Of a stretch of 64,000 bases of DNA, positions 1 through 9,236 are shown in pieces. The position numbers and the translations under genes are program-made. The stretch lies in NCBI RefSeq assembly GCF_022921095.1, contig NZ_CP095053.1:558001-622000 (forward strand). The letters run 5' to 3'. The DNA is from Hymenobacter aerilatus (GTDB lineage: Bacteria > Bacteroidota > Bacteroidia > Cytophagales > Hymenobacteraceae). Positions within the stretch are counted from its first letter, which is position 1. The number at the start of each line of letters is the position of its first letter. The notes beneath the pieces were generated by a model. It was not told the origin of the DNA, did not search any database, and worked only from the letters and a program-made list of their open reading frames with translations.

Positions 1-42
1 CGCAAGGCTGTTAGTGTACGGGTGTGGTCTTAGAAAGAGATT

Positions 43-432
43 CTACTCTTCGTACAATTCTAGGGGTAAACCGTCGGGGTCGGCGAAGAAGGTGAAGCGC
101 CGCCCGGTGAACTCGTCTACCCGAATGGGCTCTGTCTCGACGTGGTGCTGTGCCAAATGCGCTACGGCTGCATCCAGATCGGCCACGGCAAAGGCTAGGT
201 GGCGCAGGCCCGTGGCCTCAGGCCGGCTAGGGCGGGGCGGCGGGGTAGGAAACGAGAACAACTCGATGATGTACTGTCCATCCAGCAGCAAATCCAGCTT
301 CCACGAGTCGCGCGCTTCGCGGTACACTTCGCGCTCTATCTGCAAGCCCAGTACCTGCGTGTAGAAGTGCTTGGAAACCGGGTAGTTGGTGCAGATAATG
401 GCAATGTGGTGGACGCGTTGCAACGCGAGCAT
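43..432 (-). CDS. VOC-family glyoxalase-like protein (YaeR/GloA2-like)
   Basis: 129 aa, one vicinal-oxygen-chelate fold of two beta-alpha-beta-beta-beta modules. It closely resembles E. coli YaeR from memory: HHIAI near residue 9, YREARDSWK near 38-46, the GQYIIELFSFP stretch and a C-terminal DPDGLPLELYE. The His near residue 9-10, Glu in IIELF, His in LRHLAF and Glu in LELYE are the expected metal ligands. The family is cytosolic and metal dependent; the substrate is not settled, so glyoxalase I activity is only a possibility. Last gene of a minus-strand run that begins near 7006; about 55 bp separate it from the DUF983 gene upstream. Confidence 0.88.
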   Translation of the reverse strand: MLALQRVHHIAIICTNYPVSKHFYTQVLGLQIEREVYREARDSWKLDLLLDGQYIIELFSFPTPPPRPSRPEATGLRHLAFAVADLDAAVAHLAQHHVETEPIRVDEFTGRRFTFFADPDGLPLELYEE

Positions 433-487
433 AGGCTGTGGCTTTTAAGAAGTAGGTCTGAAGAGGGATTGCTAGGCAGATGTTGTG

Positions 488-898
488 CTACCCACGCCGC
501 CGCACTGGCGCGTGGTTAGCCCAGTCGGGGTCGTAGCTGATGCCGCCAAACAGGTAGAGCATGAAGGTGCGGGAGTATCGCAGGCTGAGCGGGGCCAGCA
601 GCACCGTGGCCACCGCCACGGCCGATACATACACCCACGTATCAGGGTCGCCGGCGAAGTAGTAAAGCAGCACGCCCACCACTAGCATAATCCCCGTGCT
701 GAAGGCAAAGCTGATGTACATGGCTCCCCAATAAAAACCAGTTTCCGGCTCGTAGGCTTGCCCGCACACGGGGCAGTGCTCAGGCATATCAGTGAAGTGG
801 GCGAGGTTGTAGGCGCCATGGGTAAACAATGGCCCCTGGTGGCAGCGCGGGCAGCGCTGAGCGAGCGAGGCAAGAGCAGACGATTGGATAGGTTGCAT
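488..898 (-). CDS. DUF983 family membrane protein
   Basis: 136 aa from the ATG at 898; a TTG eight codons upstream would also keep the frame but the ATG lies just before the conserved part. The N-terminus has a CPRCHQGPLF zinc-ribbon-like motif, then CPVCGQAYEPETGFYWGAMY, the signature of DUF983, followed by two hydrophobic helices (about residues 60-82 and 88-108). Two CxxC pairs could bind a metal. DUF983 proteins are small inner-membrane proteins of unknown role. Its own -7 promoter element may lie at 990-997. Confidence 0.85.
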   Translation of the reverse strand: MQPIQSSALASLAQRCPRCHQGPLFTHGAYNLAHFTDMPEHCPVCGQAYEPETGFYWGAMYISFAFSTGIMLVVGVLLYYFAGDPDTWVYVSAVAVATVLLAPLSLRYSRTFMLYLFGGISYDPDWANHAPVRRRG

Positions 899-989
899 AG
901 AGCAGAAGAAAAGGACGCGCAATAGTCATTCTACGCGCAAGAAGAAGCGGTGGCTGGTTCCCGACGGGATATGTGCCACATAGTAGGTG

Positions 990-997
990 CAAAAGTA
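990..997 (-). promoter_or_regulatory. -7 element upstream of the DUF983 gene
   Basis: On the minus strand this reads TACTTTTG, an exact match to the Bacteroidota -7 consensus TAnnTTTG. It sits about 90 bp upstream of the ATG at 898, in the gap behind the AraC gene. No convincing -33 box is seen at the usual spacing. Confidence 0.35.
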
Positions 998-1049
998 GCC
1001 AGCGCGGCCTACCCCCGCACGGACTACATGCGGGCAAATACAGGACAAA

Positions 1050-1919
1050 TCAACGGGCGCGCCGGAAGGCTTCGGGCGTTTGGCCGCTGTACTTGCGAAA
1101 ATACCGGCTGAAGTACGAAGCATCTTCGAAGCCCAGCGCCACGGCTACTTGTGCTACCGACTGCGCGGAGTGCGTGAGTAGGCGTTGGGCCTCCATCACC
1201 ACGCGCTCGTGAATGAGTGAGCTAGCGGTTTTGTTGAGCCGCTGCCGGCAGATGGCATTCAGGTGGTTGGCCGTGAGGTGCAGCAGTTGGGCGTAGGCGT
1301 GCACCGTGCGGTGCGTCCGAAAATGCTGATTGAGCAGGCGACCAAACTCCCTGATTTGTGCCTCGCTGTGGGTCGGGGTAGGCGCGGCAGCATCGGGGAG
1401 GGTGTAGTGGCGGGCAGCCAGCTCCAGCAGCAGGTGCAGGTAGGAGCGCACTACTTCGGCCTGGTTGGGATGCACCGTGGTATACTCTGCCAGCAGCCGC
1501 GCAAACAAGGGATACAGTTCCGTTTCGTGCGGCGCCAGGTAGAGCACGGGTACCTGTGCAGGAGTGAAAAAGGGATAGTCGAAAAATTGATTCTCCGGAT
1601 AGCGAAACAGGTAGAAATCAGCGTCGAAGAAGACGATAATTCCCTGCGCATCGGCCGATAACTGCCAGCAGTGCACCTGGCCAGGCGCTATAAAAAATAG
1701 GTTTCCCGGTTGCAAGTCGTACGTAATCAGATCAATCGTATGCGTGCCGTGGCCGGCCGTTACGTAGAGCAGCAGGTAGAAATCGTGGGCGTGAGCCGTG
1801 GCAACGTGAGGGAAATTGGCGGCGTGGGTTTGCAGATACTCCACGTAATAGGGCCGCTGCGCAGGTATCCCCGGGAAAGAGGCCAACCCCAGCACCGGAG
1901 GCGTTGTCGACGGTTTCAT
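1050..1919 (-). CDS. AraC-family transcriptional regulator
   Basis: 289 aa from the ATG at 1919 (MKPSTTPPV...). An in-frame start at 2006 would overlap the neighbouring gene and adds an unlikely leader. The N-terminal half is a cupin-type sensing domain (HAHDFYLLLYVTAG, then LQPGNLFFIAPGQVH). The C-terminal 100 residues carry the two helix-turn-helix motifs of AraC/XylS proteins, ending in DASYFSRYFRKYSGQTPEAFR. Such proteins bind DNA as activators in response to a small ligand. No target can be assigned; the adjacent genes are not an obvious catabolic operon. Confidence 0.9.
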   Translation of the reverse strand: MKPSTTPPVLGLASFPGIPAQRPYYVEYLQTHAANFPHVATAHAHDFYLLLYVTAGHGTHTIDLITYDLQPGNLFFIAPGQVHCWQLSADAQGIIVFFDADFYLFRYPENQFFDYPFFTPAQVPVLYLAPHETELYPLFARLLAEYTTVHPNQAEVVRSYLHLLLELAARHYTLPDAAAPTPTHSEAQIREFGRLLNQHFRTHRTVHAYAQLLHLTANHLNAICRQRLNKTASSLIHERVVMEAQRLLTHSAQSVAQVAVALGFEDASYFSRYFRKYSGQTPEAFRRAR

Positions 1920-1966
1920 GGGTGCAAGGTAGACCAGCGGCGCCAGTAGTACTGCCAGTCTATTGC

Positions 1967-2671
1967 CTAGGCTTCGCGCTGGCGTGTGCAAGCTGGTACC
2001 CAGCAATGCTCATGGCAGCCTTCGCAGATAGAGGTAGCAGCTGGCAGCTCCGCCACGCGGCCACACTCGGTACAGGCATAGGTGCCAGGCTCTGTTACGT
2101 GGGCTTGTGCCGATTTCAATATCTCGGGCCAGATGGGTAGGCCGGGGCGCACGGGTTCGTCCTTGGGATAAAAGAAAACGCTGACTTCGCCCGTAGCCTC
2201 CATGTACATCTTACGCACCTGCCCCAGGTGCTCTACTTGCCGTTGGCGCAGCTCCCCGAATAGCTCTTTGTAGGTGAGATTCTGTCGGCGAAATTCTTTT
2301 AAATCAATCACGCCGTCCTCTATCATGCAAATGGTGGCACCTTCCAGCCAGTTACTGAACCGTACCGACTTCTCAGTTATTTTGTTGAACAGCAAATACA
2401 GACTCGGTACCACCACAAACACAACCAGCACGTGCAACAGTGGCACATCGTTGTAAAACATGGCGTCGCCGCCGGCCGAACCTAGGGCCAGAATAATGCT
2501 CAGCTCGAAGATAGAGAGCTGCCGCACCCCGCGCCGACCAGTTACGCGCAAGGCGCCCAGCACCAGCAGGTAAGTGATGACGCAGCGCAGCGCTATTTCC
2601 CACAGAAAAGCGGGCGGCGCATTTTCGGACCACAACATGCGGTGCCAATCGAAAGGTGTTACCTTATCCAT
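1967..2671 (-). CDS. DUF421 (YetF-like) membrane protein with C-terminal Cys4 tail
   Basis: 234 aa. Three hydrophobic segments in the first 90 residues (around 21-43, 53-70 and 77-95), then the soluble DUF421 domain containing GATICMIEDGVIDLKEFRRQ and LRQRQV. The last 50 residues add a small Cys-rich tail, CTECG near 200 and CEGCHEHC near 216, which could fold as a rubredoxin-like zinc ribbon. DUF421 proteins are inner-membrane proteins of unknown biochemical role. The gene ends 47 bp upstream of the AraC start. Confidence 0.85.
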   Translation of the reverse strand: MDKVTPFDWHRMLWSENAPPAFLWEIALRCVITYLLVLGALRVTGRRGVRQLSIFELSIILALGSAGGDAMFYNDVPLLHVLVVFVVVPSLYLLFNKITEKSVRFSNWLEGATICMIEDGVIDLKEFRRQNLTYKELFGELRQRQVEHLGQVRKMYMEATGEVSVFFYPKDEPVRPGLPIWPEILKSAQAHVTEPGTYACTECGRVAELPAATSICEGCHEHCWVPACTRQREA

Positions 2672-2699
2672 ACTACTCTACCTGATTGTCGGAATTGAC

Positions 2700-2736
2700 A
2701 ACGGCCCGAACCACGCCGGGGCGGATTCGGGCCGTT
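2700..2736 (-). terminator. Hairpin after the aldo/keto reductase gene
   Basis: 11-bp perfect arms AACGGCCCGAA (2700-2710) and its complement (2726-2736) around a 15-nt loop, 25 bp past the stop of the minus-strand gene at 2761. No clear U tract follows. Confidence 0.5.
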
Positions 2737-2760
2737 GGGTAGAGCTACTACGTAAACTCC

Positions 2761-3714
2761 TCAGTAAGCGCTGGCGTCAGTCAGCGTTTTCACGTCGTTG
2801 GGGCTGAGGGTGAGGATGGTTGCCTTCATGATGTCGCGCACCTGCTCCACGGTGGTTGCGCTGGCAATGGGCGCCGTGAGGCCGGGCTGAGCCATAATCC
2901 AGGCCAAGGCCACCTGTGCCTGGGTGGCGTGGTGACGGTCGGCTACCTCATCTAATGCTGCCAAAATCTTGAAACCTCGGTCGTTGAGGTACTTCTTGCC
3001 GATGCCGCCGCCGCGCTGGCTTTTCCGCAAGTCCTCTTCGGAGCGGTACTTACCCGTGAGGAAGCCCGACGCTAGGCCGTAATACGGAATCACGCCGATG
3101 CCAAACTCCTGCACCACCGGCAGCAGTTGCTTCTCAAAGTCCGTCCGGTCGTAGAGGTTGTACTCGGGCTGTAGCGATTCGTAGCGGGGTAGGCCCTGGT
3201 CGGTGCTGGCTTGCAAGGCGGCGCGCAGGCGCTCAGCCGAGAAGTTGCTGGCCCCAATGGCCCGGATTTTTCCTTCCTGAATCAGCTCAGCATACGCTTG
3301 CAGCGGCTCCTCTACGGGTAGGGTCTCGTCGTCTTGGTGCGACTGGTAGAGGTCGATGTAGTCGGTTTGCAGGCGGCGCAACGAGCCCTCCACCGATTTC
3401 TTGATATAGTCTTTGGCTAGGCCCTTGGAGCCGTCGCCCATCTGCATGCCTACCTTGGTGGCAATGATAACGTCGTCGCGGCGGTGGCGCTGCTGCAACC
3501 ACTTGCCAATGATGGTTTCCGACTCGCCGCCCTGGTGGCCGGGCACCCACGCCGAGTACACGTTGGCCGTGTCGATGGCGTTGCCGCCCTCGCCCACAAA
3601 GGCGTCGAGTACACGGAAAGAAGTCTGTTCGTCGGCAGTCCAGCCGAATACGTTGCTGCCCAGTACCAACGGGGCGATATACAGGCCGGAGCGGCCTAGT
3701 TCACGTTTTTCCAT
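2761..3714 (-). CDS. Aldo/keto reductase
   Basis: 317 aa from the ATG at 3714, where the family N-terminus begins (MEKRELGRSGLYIAPLVLG); an open extension to 3786 is not family-like. The (beta/alpha)8 enzyme shows DTANVYSAW with the catalytic Asp and Tyr, ATKVGMQ with the catalytic Lys, YQSHQDDE with the His, and SNFSAERL. It reduces carbonyls with NADPH; the substrate is unknown. It is last in a minus-strand run after the GH13 genes and barstar gene, so it may be cotranscribed with them. Confidence 0.92.
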   Translation of the reverse strand: MEKRELGRSGLYIAPLVLGSNVFGWTADEQTSFRVLDAFVGEGGNAIDTANVYSAWVPGHQGGESETIIGKWLQQRHRRDDVIIATKVGMQMGDGSKGLAKDYIKKSVEGSLRRLQTDYIDLYQSHQDDETLPVEEPLQAYAELIQEGKIRAIGASNFSAERLRAALQASTDQGLPRYESLQPEYNLYDRTDFEKQLLPVVQEFGIGVIPYYGLASGFLTGKYRSEEDLRKSQRGGGIGKKYLNDRGFKILAALDEVADRHHATQAQVALAWIMAQPGLTAPIASATTVEQVRDIMKATILTLSPNDVKTLTDASAY

Positions 3715-3791
3715 GAGAAAGATTGAAAGAATAGTTCGGTCGGAGCCGGGTGGGGCTCCGGGTAGTAGTACCAGGTAGGCGGGCAATAGGT

Positions 3792-4079
3792 TTACGCCGG
3801 TGGGTCCAGCTCGATGCGCTTGCTGGGCACGTAGTCGTTGTAATCAGCAATTACCTCCCGCAGAATTTTCATGTCGCGGGGACAGGCTGCGGCAAAGTCC
3901 TGCCAGTGCTGCAACGTGAGTACGACAGGCATATCGGCAATGGCCACGATACTGTCCCAGAAGGCATCCCAACTGACGCCGTACCAGTCCTCAAACGCTA
4001 GCTCCCGCTTGAAGAACATGTGCAAATCGGCTTTGGTCGTGAGGCCGCTAAGGTCGAGGGTGAGGTGTGGAACGGACAT
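3792..4079 (-). CDS. Barstar-family (barnase inhibitor-like) protein
   Basis: 95 aa, close to the 90-residue barstar. The N-terminal strand LTLDLSGLTTKADLHMFFK and the motif DWYGVSWDAFWDSI match the barstar family, whose members bind and inhibit secreted ribonucleases through an acidic helix. The gene starts 12 bp after the stop of the cytoplasmic GH13 gene and precedes the aldo/keto reductase, so it looks cotranscribed. No barnase-like or other toxin gene is visible nearby, so it could be an orphan immunity protein or a domain reused for another binding role. Confidence 0.85.
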   Translation of the reverse strand: MSVPHLTLDLSGLTTKADLHMFFKRELAFEDWYGVSWDAFWDSIVAIADMPVVLTLQHWQDFAAACPRDMKILREVIADYNDYVPSKRIELDPPA

Positions 4080-4091
4080 AGGTAGGGTAAG

Positions 4092-5441
4092 TTAGGCCAC
4101 GTACTCCAGCACCCGCCAGCCGTGGGCCTCCACGGCCAGCGCCCGGCCCGGCAGCAGCTCTTCCGTGAGGCCGCTGAATACGTCGTACCAGGCATCGGTT
4201 ATAGTATCGGGTAGTTCCCACTCGAGCGGGGTAGGGCCGCTGTTGACGACCACCAACACGGCCGCATTGCCATGACGGCGCACAAAGGCATAAGCCGAAT
4301 CCGGCGCCGGCAGCCGCTCAAAGACACTCTCGCGGACGCCGTTGTGCAAGGCCGGATGGCGCTTTTTGAGTTGAAGCAGTGAGGTATAGAAAGCCTGCAA
4401 CGGGTAGTCGTTCCAGTCGATGGGGTCTTTGTCGAAGAAGGCAAGGCGCTTGTTCAGGGCGGCCTCTTGGCCAGTATACACCAACGGCATGCCCGGCAGC
4501 AGGGCGCAAAGCACGGCAAAGGGTAGGGCGTTTTCGCCCAGGCGTTCGTACTCGGTGCCGTCCCAGCTGTTCACGTCGTGGTTGCTGGTGAAGTGCATCA
4601 GGTATACGCTACGGGGGTATTTGGCGCGTTCGGCGGCTAGGTAAGCATCCACTTGGCACAGCGGCTGTTTACCCTCGGCTACATGGTCAAGGAAGTAGTG
4701 CAGGCGCAAGCCAAAGGTCATATCAAAGGCGCGCTCCAGCAGGCGAGTGTTGCCGTTAAAGTTCTCCCATGTTTGCCCGCCCGACGGATACAGCTCGTCC
4801 CACTCGGCCAGCATAAACACGGGCTTCACCTGATCCAACTCTTGGCGGGCATCATCCCAGAAATCGGTGGGCACTAGGCCTGCCACGTCGCAGCGGTACC
4901 CATCGATGTCGGCCTCGCGCACCCAGTAAAGCAGGGCATCGGTCATGTAGCGGCGCAACTCCTGGCTGTTGTAGTCGAGGTCTACCACGTCTTCCCAATC
5001 GGGAATAGGCGGCACCATCTGGCCGTTTTGGTCTTTCGTGAACCACTCGGGGTGCTCGGTCACTAGCGGGTTGTCCCAACTGGTGTGGTTGGCCACCCAG
5101 TCCAGAATCACGCGCATGTCGAGGCGGTGCGCTTCCTCCACCACGTGGCGCAAGTCGTCCAGGGTGCCGAATTCCGGATTCACCGCAAAGTAGTCGCGCA
5201 CGGCGTACTGGCTGCCCAGCGTGCCCTTGCGGTGCAGCTCCCCAATGGGGTGAACCGGCATCAGCCACACAATGCCGATGCCCATAGCGGCCAGGCGTGG
5301 TAGGTGCTCGGCAAACGCCCGGAACGTACCCTCGGGCGTGTATTGGCGCACGTTTACTTCGTAGATGCTGGCGTGTGCAGCCCACGCGGGGTGCTGCACT
5401 TGGAATAAATGCTCGTGCGGATGCGGTGCGTAATCGGACAT
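4092..5441 (-). CDS. Alpha-amylase family GH13 enzyme, cytoplasmic
   Basis: 449 aa, no signal peptide. GH13 regions are in order: DWVANHT (114-120), GYRCDVAG with the nucleophile Asp185, LAEWDE with the acid/base Glu213 and SNHDVNSW with the transition-state Asp289. A short beta domain ends the protein (EAHGWRVLEYVA). It should act on alpha-1,4-glucans or maltodextrins inside the cell. It lies 77 bp downstream of a paralog with a lipoprotein signal (5519-7006); the two share HPAW.AHASIY.VNVRQYT and most catalytic context, so they arose by tandem duplication. Confidence 0.93.
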   Translation of the reverse strand: MSDYAPHPHEHLFQVQHPAWAAHASIYEVNVRQYTPEGTFRAFAEHLPRLAAMGIGIVWLMPVHPIGELHRKGTLGSQYAVRDYFAVNPEFGTLDDLRHVVEEAHRLDMRVILDWVANHTSWDNPLVTEHPEWFTKDQNGQMVPPIPDWEDVVDLDYNSQELRRYMTDALLYWVREADIDGYRCDVAGLVPTDFWDDARQELDQVKPVFMLAEWDELYPSGGQTWENFNGNTRLLERAFDMTFGLRLHYFLDHVAEGKQPLCQVDAYLAAERAKYPRSVYLMHFTSNHDVNSWDGTEYERLGENALPFAVLCALLPGMPLVYTGQEAALNKRLAFFDKDPIDWNDYPLQAFYTSLLQLKKRHPALHNGVRESVFERLPAPDSAYAFVRRHGNAAVLVVVNSGPTPLEWELPDTITDAWYDVFSGLTEELLPGRALAVEAHGWRVLEYVA

Positions 5442-5518
5442 GAAAACAGCGTTGACGGAAATAAAACCTACCGTCCTATACGCAAGAGCAGCCTAGAGGT
5501 CCGTCTTCGTGCAACTGT

Positions 5519-7006
5519 CTACTGTGCGGCTTCTTCCACCAACTCGTACACTTGGTAGCCGTGGGGCGTGAGCGAAACGCGGCTGCGGGCACCCAAGCGC
5601 AGAGTCCGTTCGCTGAAGATTTCGCGGTAGGTACCGGCCGGTACGGTGGGTAGGGCAACAGTCTGCTCCTGATTGGCGGTATTCACGCACACCACTACGG
5701 TAGCGGTGCTTGGCGCCCGGCCACCGGGCCGGCGCGCAGTGGCGGGTGTGTCGGGCACGCTAGTGGCTGAGTCGGTGGACGAAGCGGTGCCTTGGCGGTA
5801 GAAGGCATACACACCGGCCGGTGTGGATAGGCGCTCGAAGGTGGCACACGCGTCGCCGTTGGTGAGGGCGGGGTTGCGCTTTTTCAGTTGCAGCAGCTTG
5901 GTGTAGAAGTCGCCCAGGGGGTAGGCGTTCCAGTCGATCTGGTCCTTGTCGAAGAATTTCAGGCGCCGCTCAAAAGCCGCTTCCTGCCCGCTATACACCA
6001 TCGGGATGCCGGATAGGGTAGCAGTGAGCACGGCCATAGCCAGCGCGTTTTCGCCCAGGCGCTCGTACTCGGTGCCGTCCCAGCTGTTCACATCGTGGCT
6101 GCTGGTGAAGTTCATCAGGTAGATGCCCGCCGGGTACTTAGCGCGCTCCGCTTTCAGGTAGGCATCGATGGCCGCTACGGGCTGCTTGCCTTGCGCGATG
6201 CTGTCGAGCAGGTAGTGCAGGCGCAGGGCATAGGTGGCATCAAAAGCTTTTTCCAGCAAATGCGTGTTGGGCGTAAACTCGCTGGCTTTTAGGAATGGCG
6301 GGTGATGCAACTCGTCCCACTCGGCCAGCATAAACACGGGTTGAATTTTCTCTAATTCCCGGCGCGTATCGTTCCAGAACTCGGTGGGCACTAGCCCAGC
6401 CACATCGCAACGGAAGCCATCGAACCCAGCGGTTTTCACCCAATAGGCCATGGTTTCAGTCATGTACTGACGCAGCGCCGGCTTGCTATAGTCGAGGTCG
6501 ATAACGTCTTGCCAATCGGCTACGGGCGCTACAAACTGGCCCTGGGCGTCTTTGGTGAACCACTCGGGATGCTGCCGGGCCAACTCGCTGTCCCAGCTGG
6601 TGTGGTTGGCCACCCAGTCCAGAATCACGTGCATGCCCAGTCGGTGCGCTTCCGCTATCAAGTGCTGCAAGTCGGCTAGGGTGCCCAGGTCAGGGTTCAC
6701 AGCGCGGTAGTCCCGAATGGAGTAGGGGCTGCCCAGCTTGCCCTTACGCTTTTCTACCCCGATGGGCTGCACCGGCATCAGCCACAAAATCCCTACCCCC
6801 ATCTGCTGCAAGCGCGGCAAGTGCGCCTCAAACGCCCGAAACGTGCCCTCACGGGTGTACTGCCGCACGTTCACCTGGTAGATGCTGGCGTGGGCTACCC
6901 AAGCCGGGTGCCGAACGGTATAGGGTGCCGGCAGCGGCGGGCAGGTAGGGTTGGACTGACAGGCTGTGAGAAACAGGCTTACCAACAGCAGAAGGCGGAA
7001 ATACAT
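5519..7006 (-). CDS. Alpha-amylase family GH13 lipoprotein
   Basis: 495 aa. The N-terminus is a lipoprotein signal ending in LTAC with Cys16, so the enzyme is probably anchored outside the inner membrane. GH13 motifs: DWVANHTSW (130-138), GFRCDVAG with nucleophile Asp201, LAEWDE with Glu229, SSHDVNSW with Asp305. A Thr/Ser/Pro/Arg-rich insertion of about 30 residues (around 415-448) breaks the C-terminal beta domain and is absent from the paralog at 4092-5441. Likely role: hydrolysis of external or periplasmic alpha-glucans, feeding the cytoplasmic paralog. First gene of the minus-strand run; about 190 bp of shared upstream space separate it from the divergent M1 peptidase. Confidence 0.93.
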   Translation of the reverse strand: MYFRLLLLVSLFLTACQSNPTCPPLPAPYTVRHPAWVAHASIYQVNVRQYTREGTFRAFEAHLPRLQQMGVGILWLMPVQPIGVEKRKGKLGSPYSIRDYRAVNPDLGTLADLQHLIAEAHRLGMHVILDWVANHTSWDSELARQHPEWFTKDAQGQFVAPVADWQDVIDLDYSKPALRQYMTETMAYWVKTAGFDGFRCDVAGLVPTEFWNDTRRELEKIQPVFMLAEWDELHHPPFLKASEFTPNTHLLEKAFDATYALRLHYLLDSIAQGKQPVAAIDAYLKAERAKYPAGIYLMNFTSSHDVNSWDGTEYERLGENALAMAVLTATLSGIPMVYSGQEAAFERRLKFFDKDQIDWNAYPLGDFYTKLLQLKKRNPALTNGDACATFERLSTPAGVYAFYRQGTASSTDSATSVPDTPATARRPGGRAPSTATVVVCVNTANQEQTVALPTVPAGTYREIFSERTLRLGARSRVSLTPHGYQVYELVEEAAQ

Positions 7007-7194
7007 GCCGAAAAATAGTGCTTTTCTGATATTGTATGGGAATAGATAGACGCGTAGCTAAAACTTTTATGCTTCCTGTGCAATCTGCTGGCCGGATATG
7101 AGTCGTTCACGAAGAAAACATACCGCTGGCGCATCTTGCTGGCATTTGCTCGAGTACCACCCGTTTACTACCCTACATTTCCATCTTTCGTTGC

Positions 7195-9195
7195 ATGCGT
7201 AAACTCCGTTTTTTAGCAGCCGCGGCCATTAGCCTCACAGCCGCTACTGCCCAGGCCCAGCTGCCAGCTCCTAATTCGGGCACCTACGATGCCCATACCC
7301 TGTTTTCGCCCCTGTTTCTGAACGAACCCGGTACGGCCTACCGCACTGGGGGCGGGGCACCGGACGCCGCCTACTGGCAAAACGCCGCCAGCTATAAAAT
7401 AGACGCAACGCTGGACGAAAAGCAGGAAATGGTGCGTGGCTCTGTCACCATCACCTACACCAACAACAGCCCCAACGCCCTACCCTTCGTGTGGGTGCAG
7501 CTCGACCAAAACCTGTTCAAGCGCACCTCCCGCGGGGCGCTGACGACGCCCGTGCGCGGGGCGCGCAACGGGGCGCGCTTCGGCAATGCGGCCAACGAGC
7601 CCGCCGGCGGCGACAGTCTGCAAGCCGTGCGCATTGAATTGCACGGCAAGAAAAGCACTGCTAAGTATGTCGTCACGGACACGCGCATGCAGATTCAATT
7701 GCCTGAGGTGCTGAAGCCCAACGGCGACAAGCTGCGCATCAGCATCGATTACTCTTTCTACATACCCGAATACGGCTCCGACCGCCTAGGCCGCAAGCAG
7801 ACGCCCAATGGGCAGATCTATGAAATAGCGCAGTGGTATCCGCGCATGGCCGTGTACGACGACGTGGAGGGCTGGAATACGCTGCCCTACCTTGGCGCGG
7901 GCGAGTTTTATCTCGAATACGGCGACTTCGACTACACCATCAACGTGCCCGCCAACTACATCGTGGGCGGCTCGGGTGAGCTGGTGAACCCCAAGGAGGT
8001 ACTGACCTCGACCCAGCAGCAGCGCCTGCAACAAGCAGCCGGCTCCGACAAAACCGTGATGGTGCGCACACCTGCCGAGGTAACGCAACCCAGCTCACGC
8101 CCGGCCGGCAAAAATGGCCGCCTGACGTGGCACTTCCGCTGCCAGCAGGCCCGCGACGTTGCCTGGGCCGCCTCGCCGGCCTTTGTGTGGGACGCGGCCC
8201 GCATGAACCTACCCAGCGGTAAAAAATCCATGGCCATGTCGCTGTACCCGCCCGAAGTGGCTGCTGATTCGGCCTGGGGGCGCTCTACGGAGTACGTAAA
8301 GCACAGCATCGAATACAACTCCAAGCAGTGGTTTGAGTACACCTACCCCGTGGCTACCAACGTGGCGGGCATTGTGGGCGGCATGGAGTATCCGGGCATC
8401 GTGTTTTGCAGCGTCAACTCCACCCGCGGGCGGCTGTGGAGCGTGACCGACCACGAGTTTGGCCACAACTGGTTCCCTATGATTGTGGGCTCCAACGAGC
8501 GTAAGTATCCGTGGATGGACGAAGGTTTCAATACTTTTATCAACATCCACAGCACCCGCAACTTCAACAACGGCGAGTACAAGCCCAACAGCGACAGTGC
8601 CAAGTATATCTTGCCCTACCTGCTACGGGTACCCGATGCCGACGTGCCCTACACCGCGCCCGATGTCACGCAGTCGCAATACCTGGGTTTTGCGGCCTAC
8701 TCCAAGCCGGCCTTTGGGCTGGTGCTGCTGCGGGAGGCTATTCTGGGACCCGAGCGGTTCGACTACGCGTTTCGCACCTACATCAAGCGCTGGGCCTTCA
8801 AGCACCCTACCCCCAAAGACTTCTTCCGAACAATGGAAGATGCAGGCGGCGAAGACCTGGGCTGGTTCTGGAAAGAGTGGTTCCTAGAGAACTGGCTGCT
8901 CGACCAAGCCATCACCAACGTCAGCTACGTAAACCAGAATCCTGCTCAAGGCACCCTCATCACCATCGAAAACAAGGACCGCGCCGCCATGCCAGTCTTC
9001 GTGGCCGTGCGCGAAAGCAACGGCAAAATAGGCCGCATGAAGCTGCCTGTGGAAGTGTGGCAGCGCGGCGGCACCTGGACATTCCGCTACCCCTCCACTT
9101 CACCCCTGGCCCTAGTGCTCCTCAACCCCGACAACCTGCTCCCCGACGTGAACCCTAATAACAACTACTGGCTCCCGATGGAATTAGGGAAATAG
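7195..9195 (+). CDS. M1-family metallopeptidase, secreted
   Basis: 666 aa with a signal peptide ending near AQA-QLPAP (residue 22). Zinc site HEFGH at 420-424 and the third ligand Glu443 in MDEGFNTF, giving HEXXH-x18-E. The exopeptidase loop reads GGMEYPGI in place of GAMEN, as in the divergent M1 proteins common in Bacteroidota. Expected to be a periplasmic or exported aminopeptidase. It is a single plus-strand gene, with a strong hairpin at its stop codon. Confidence 0.93.
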   Translation: MRKLRFLAAAAISLTAATAQAQLPAPNSGTYDAHTLFSPLFLNEPGTAYRTGGGAPDAAYWQNAASYKIDATLDEKQEMVRGSVTITYTNNSPNALPFVWVQLDQNLFKRTSRGALTTPVRGARNGARFGNAANEPAGGDSLQAVRIELHGKKSTAKYVVTDTRMQIQLPEVLKPNGDKLRISIDYSFYIPEYGSDRLGRKQTPNGQIYEIAQWYPRMAVYDDVEGWNTLPYLGAGEFYLEYGDFDYTINVPANYIVGGSGELVNPKEVLTSTQQQRLQQAAGSDKTVMVRTPAEVTQPSSRPAGKNGRLTWHFRCQQARDVAWAASPAFVWDAARMNLPSGKKSMAMSLYPPEVAADSAWGRSTEYVKHSIEYNSKQWFEYTYPVATNVAGIVGGMEYPGIVFCSVNSTRGRLWSVTDHEFGHNWFPMIVGSNERKYPWMDEGFNTFINIHSTRNFNNGEYKPNSDSAKYILPYLLRVPDADVPYTAPDVTQSQYLGFAAYSKPAFGLVLLREAILGPERFDYAFRTYIKRWAFKHPTPKDFFRTMEDAGGEDLGWFWKEWFLENWLLDQAITNVSYVNQNPAQGTLITIENKDRAAMPVFVAVRESNGKIGRMKLPVEVWQRGGTWTFRYPSTSPLALVLLNPDNLLPDVNPNNNYWLPMELGK

Positions 9196-9236
9196 GTAGA
9201 CCTCCCCCTCTCATTCAAGAGAGGGGGAGATCTACC
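9195..9236. terminator. Bidirectional hairpin between convergent genes
   Basis: 18-nt arms (9195-9212 and 9219-9236) with one mismatch and a 6-nt loop, core CCTCCCCCTCTC. It begins in the stop codon of the M1 gene and runs into the 3' end of the convergent membrane-protein gene, so it can serve both. Confidence 0.6.
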
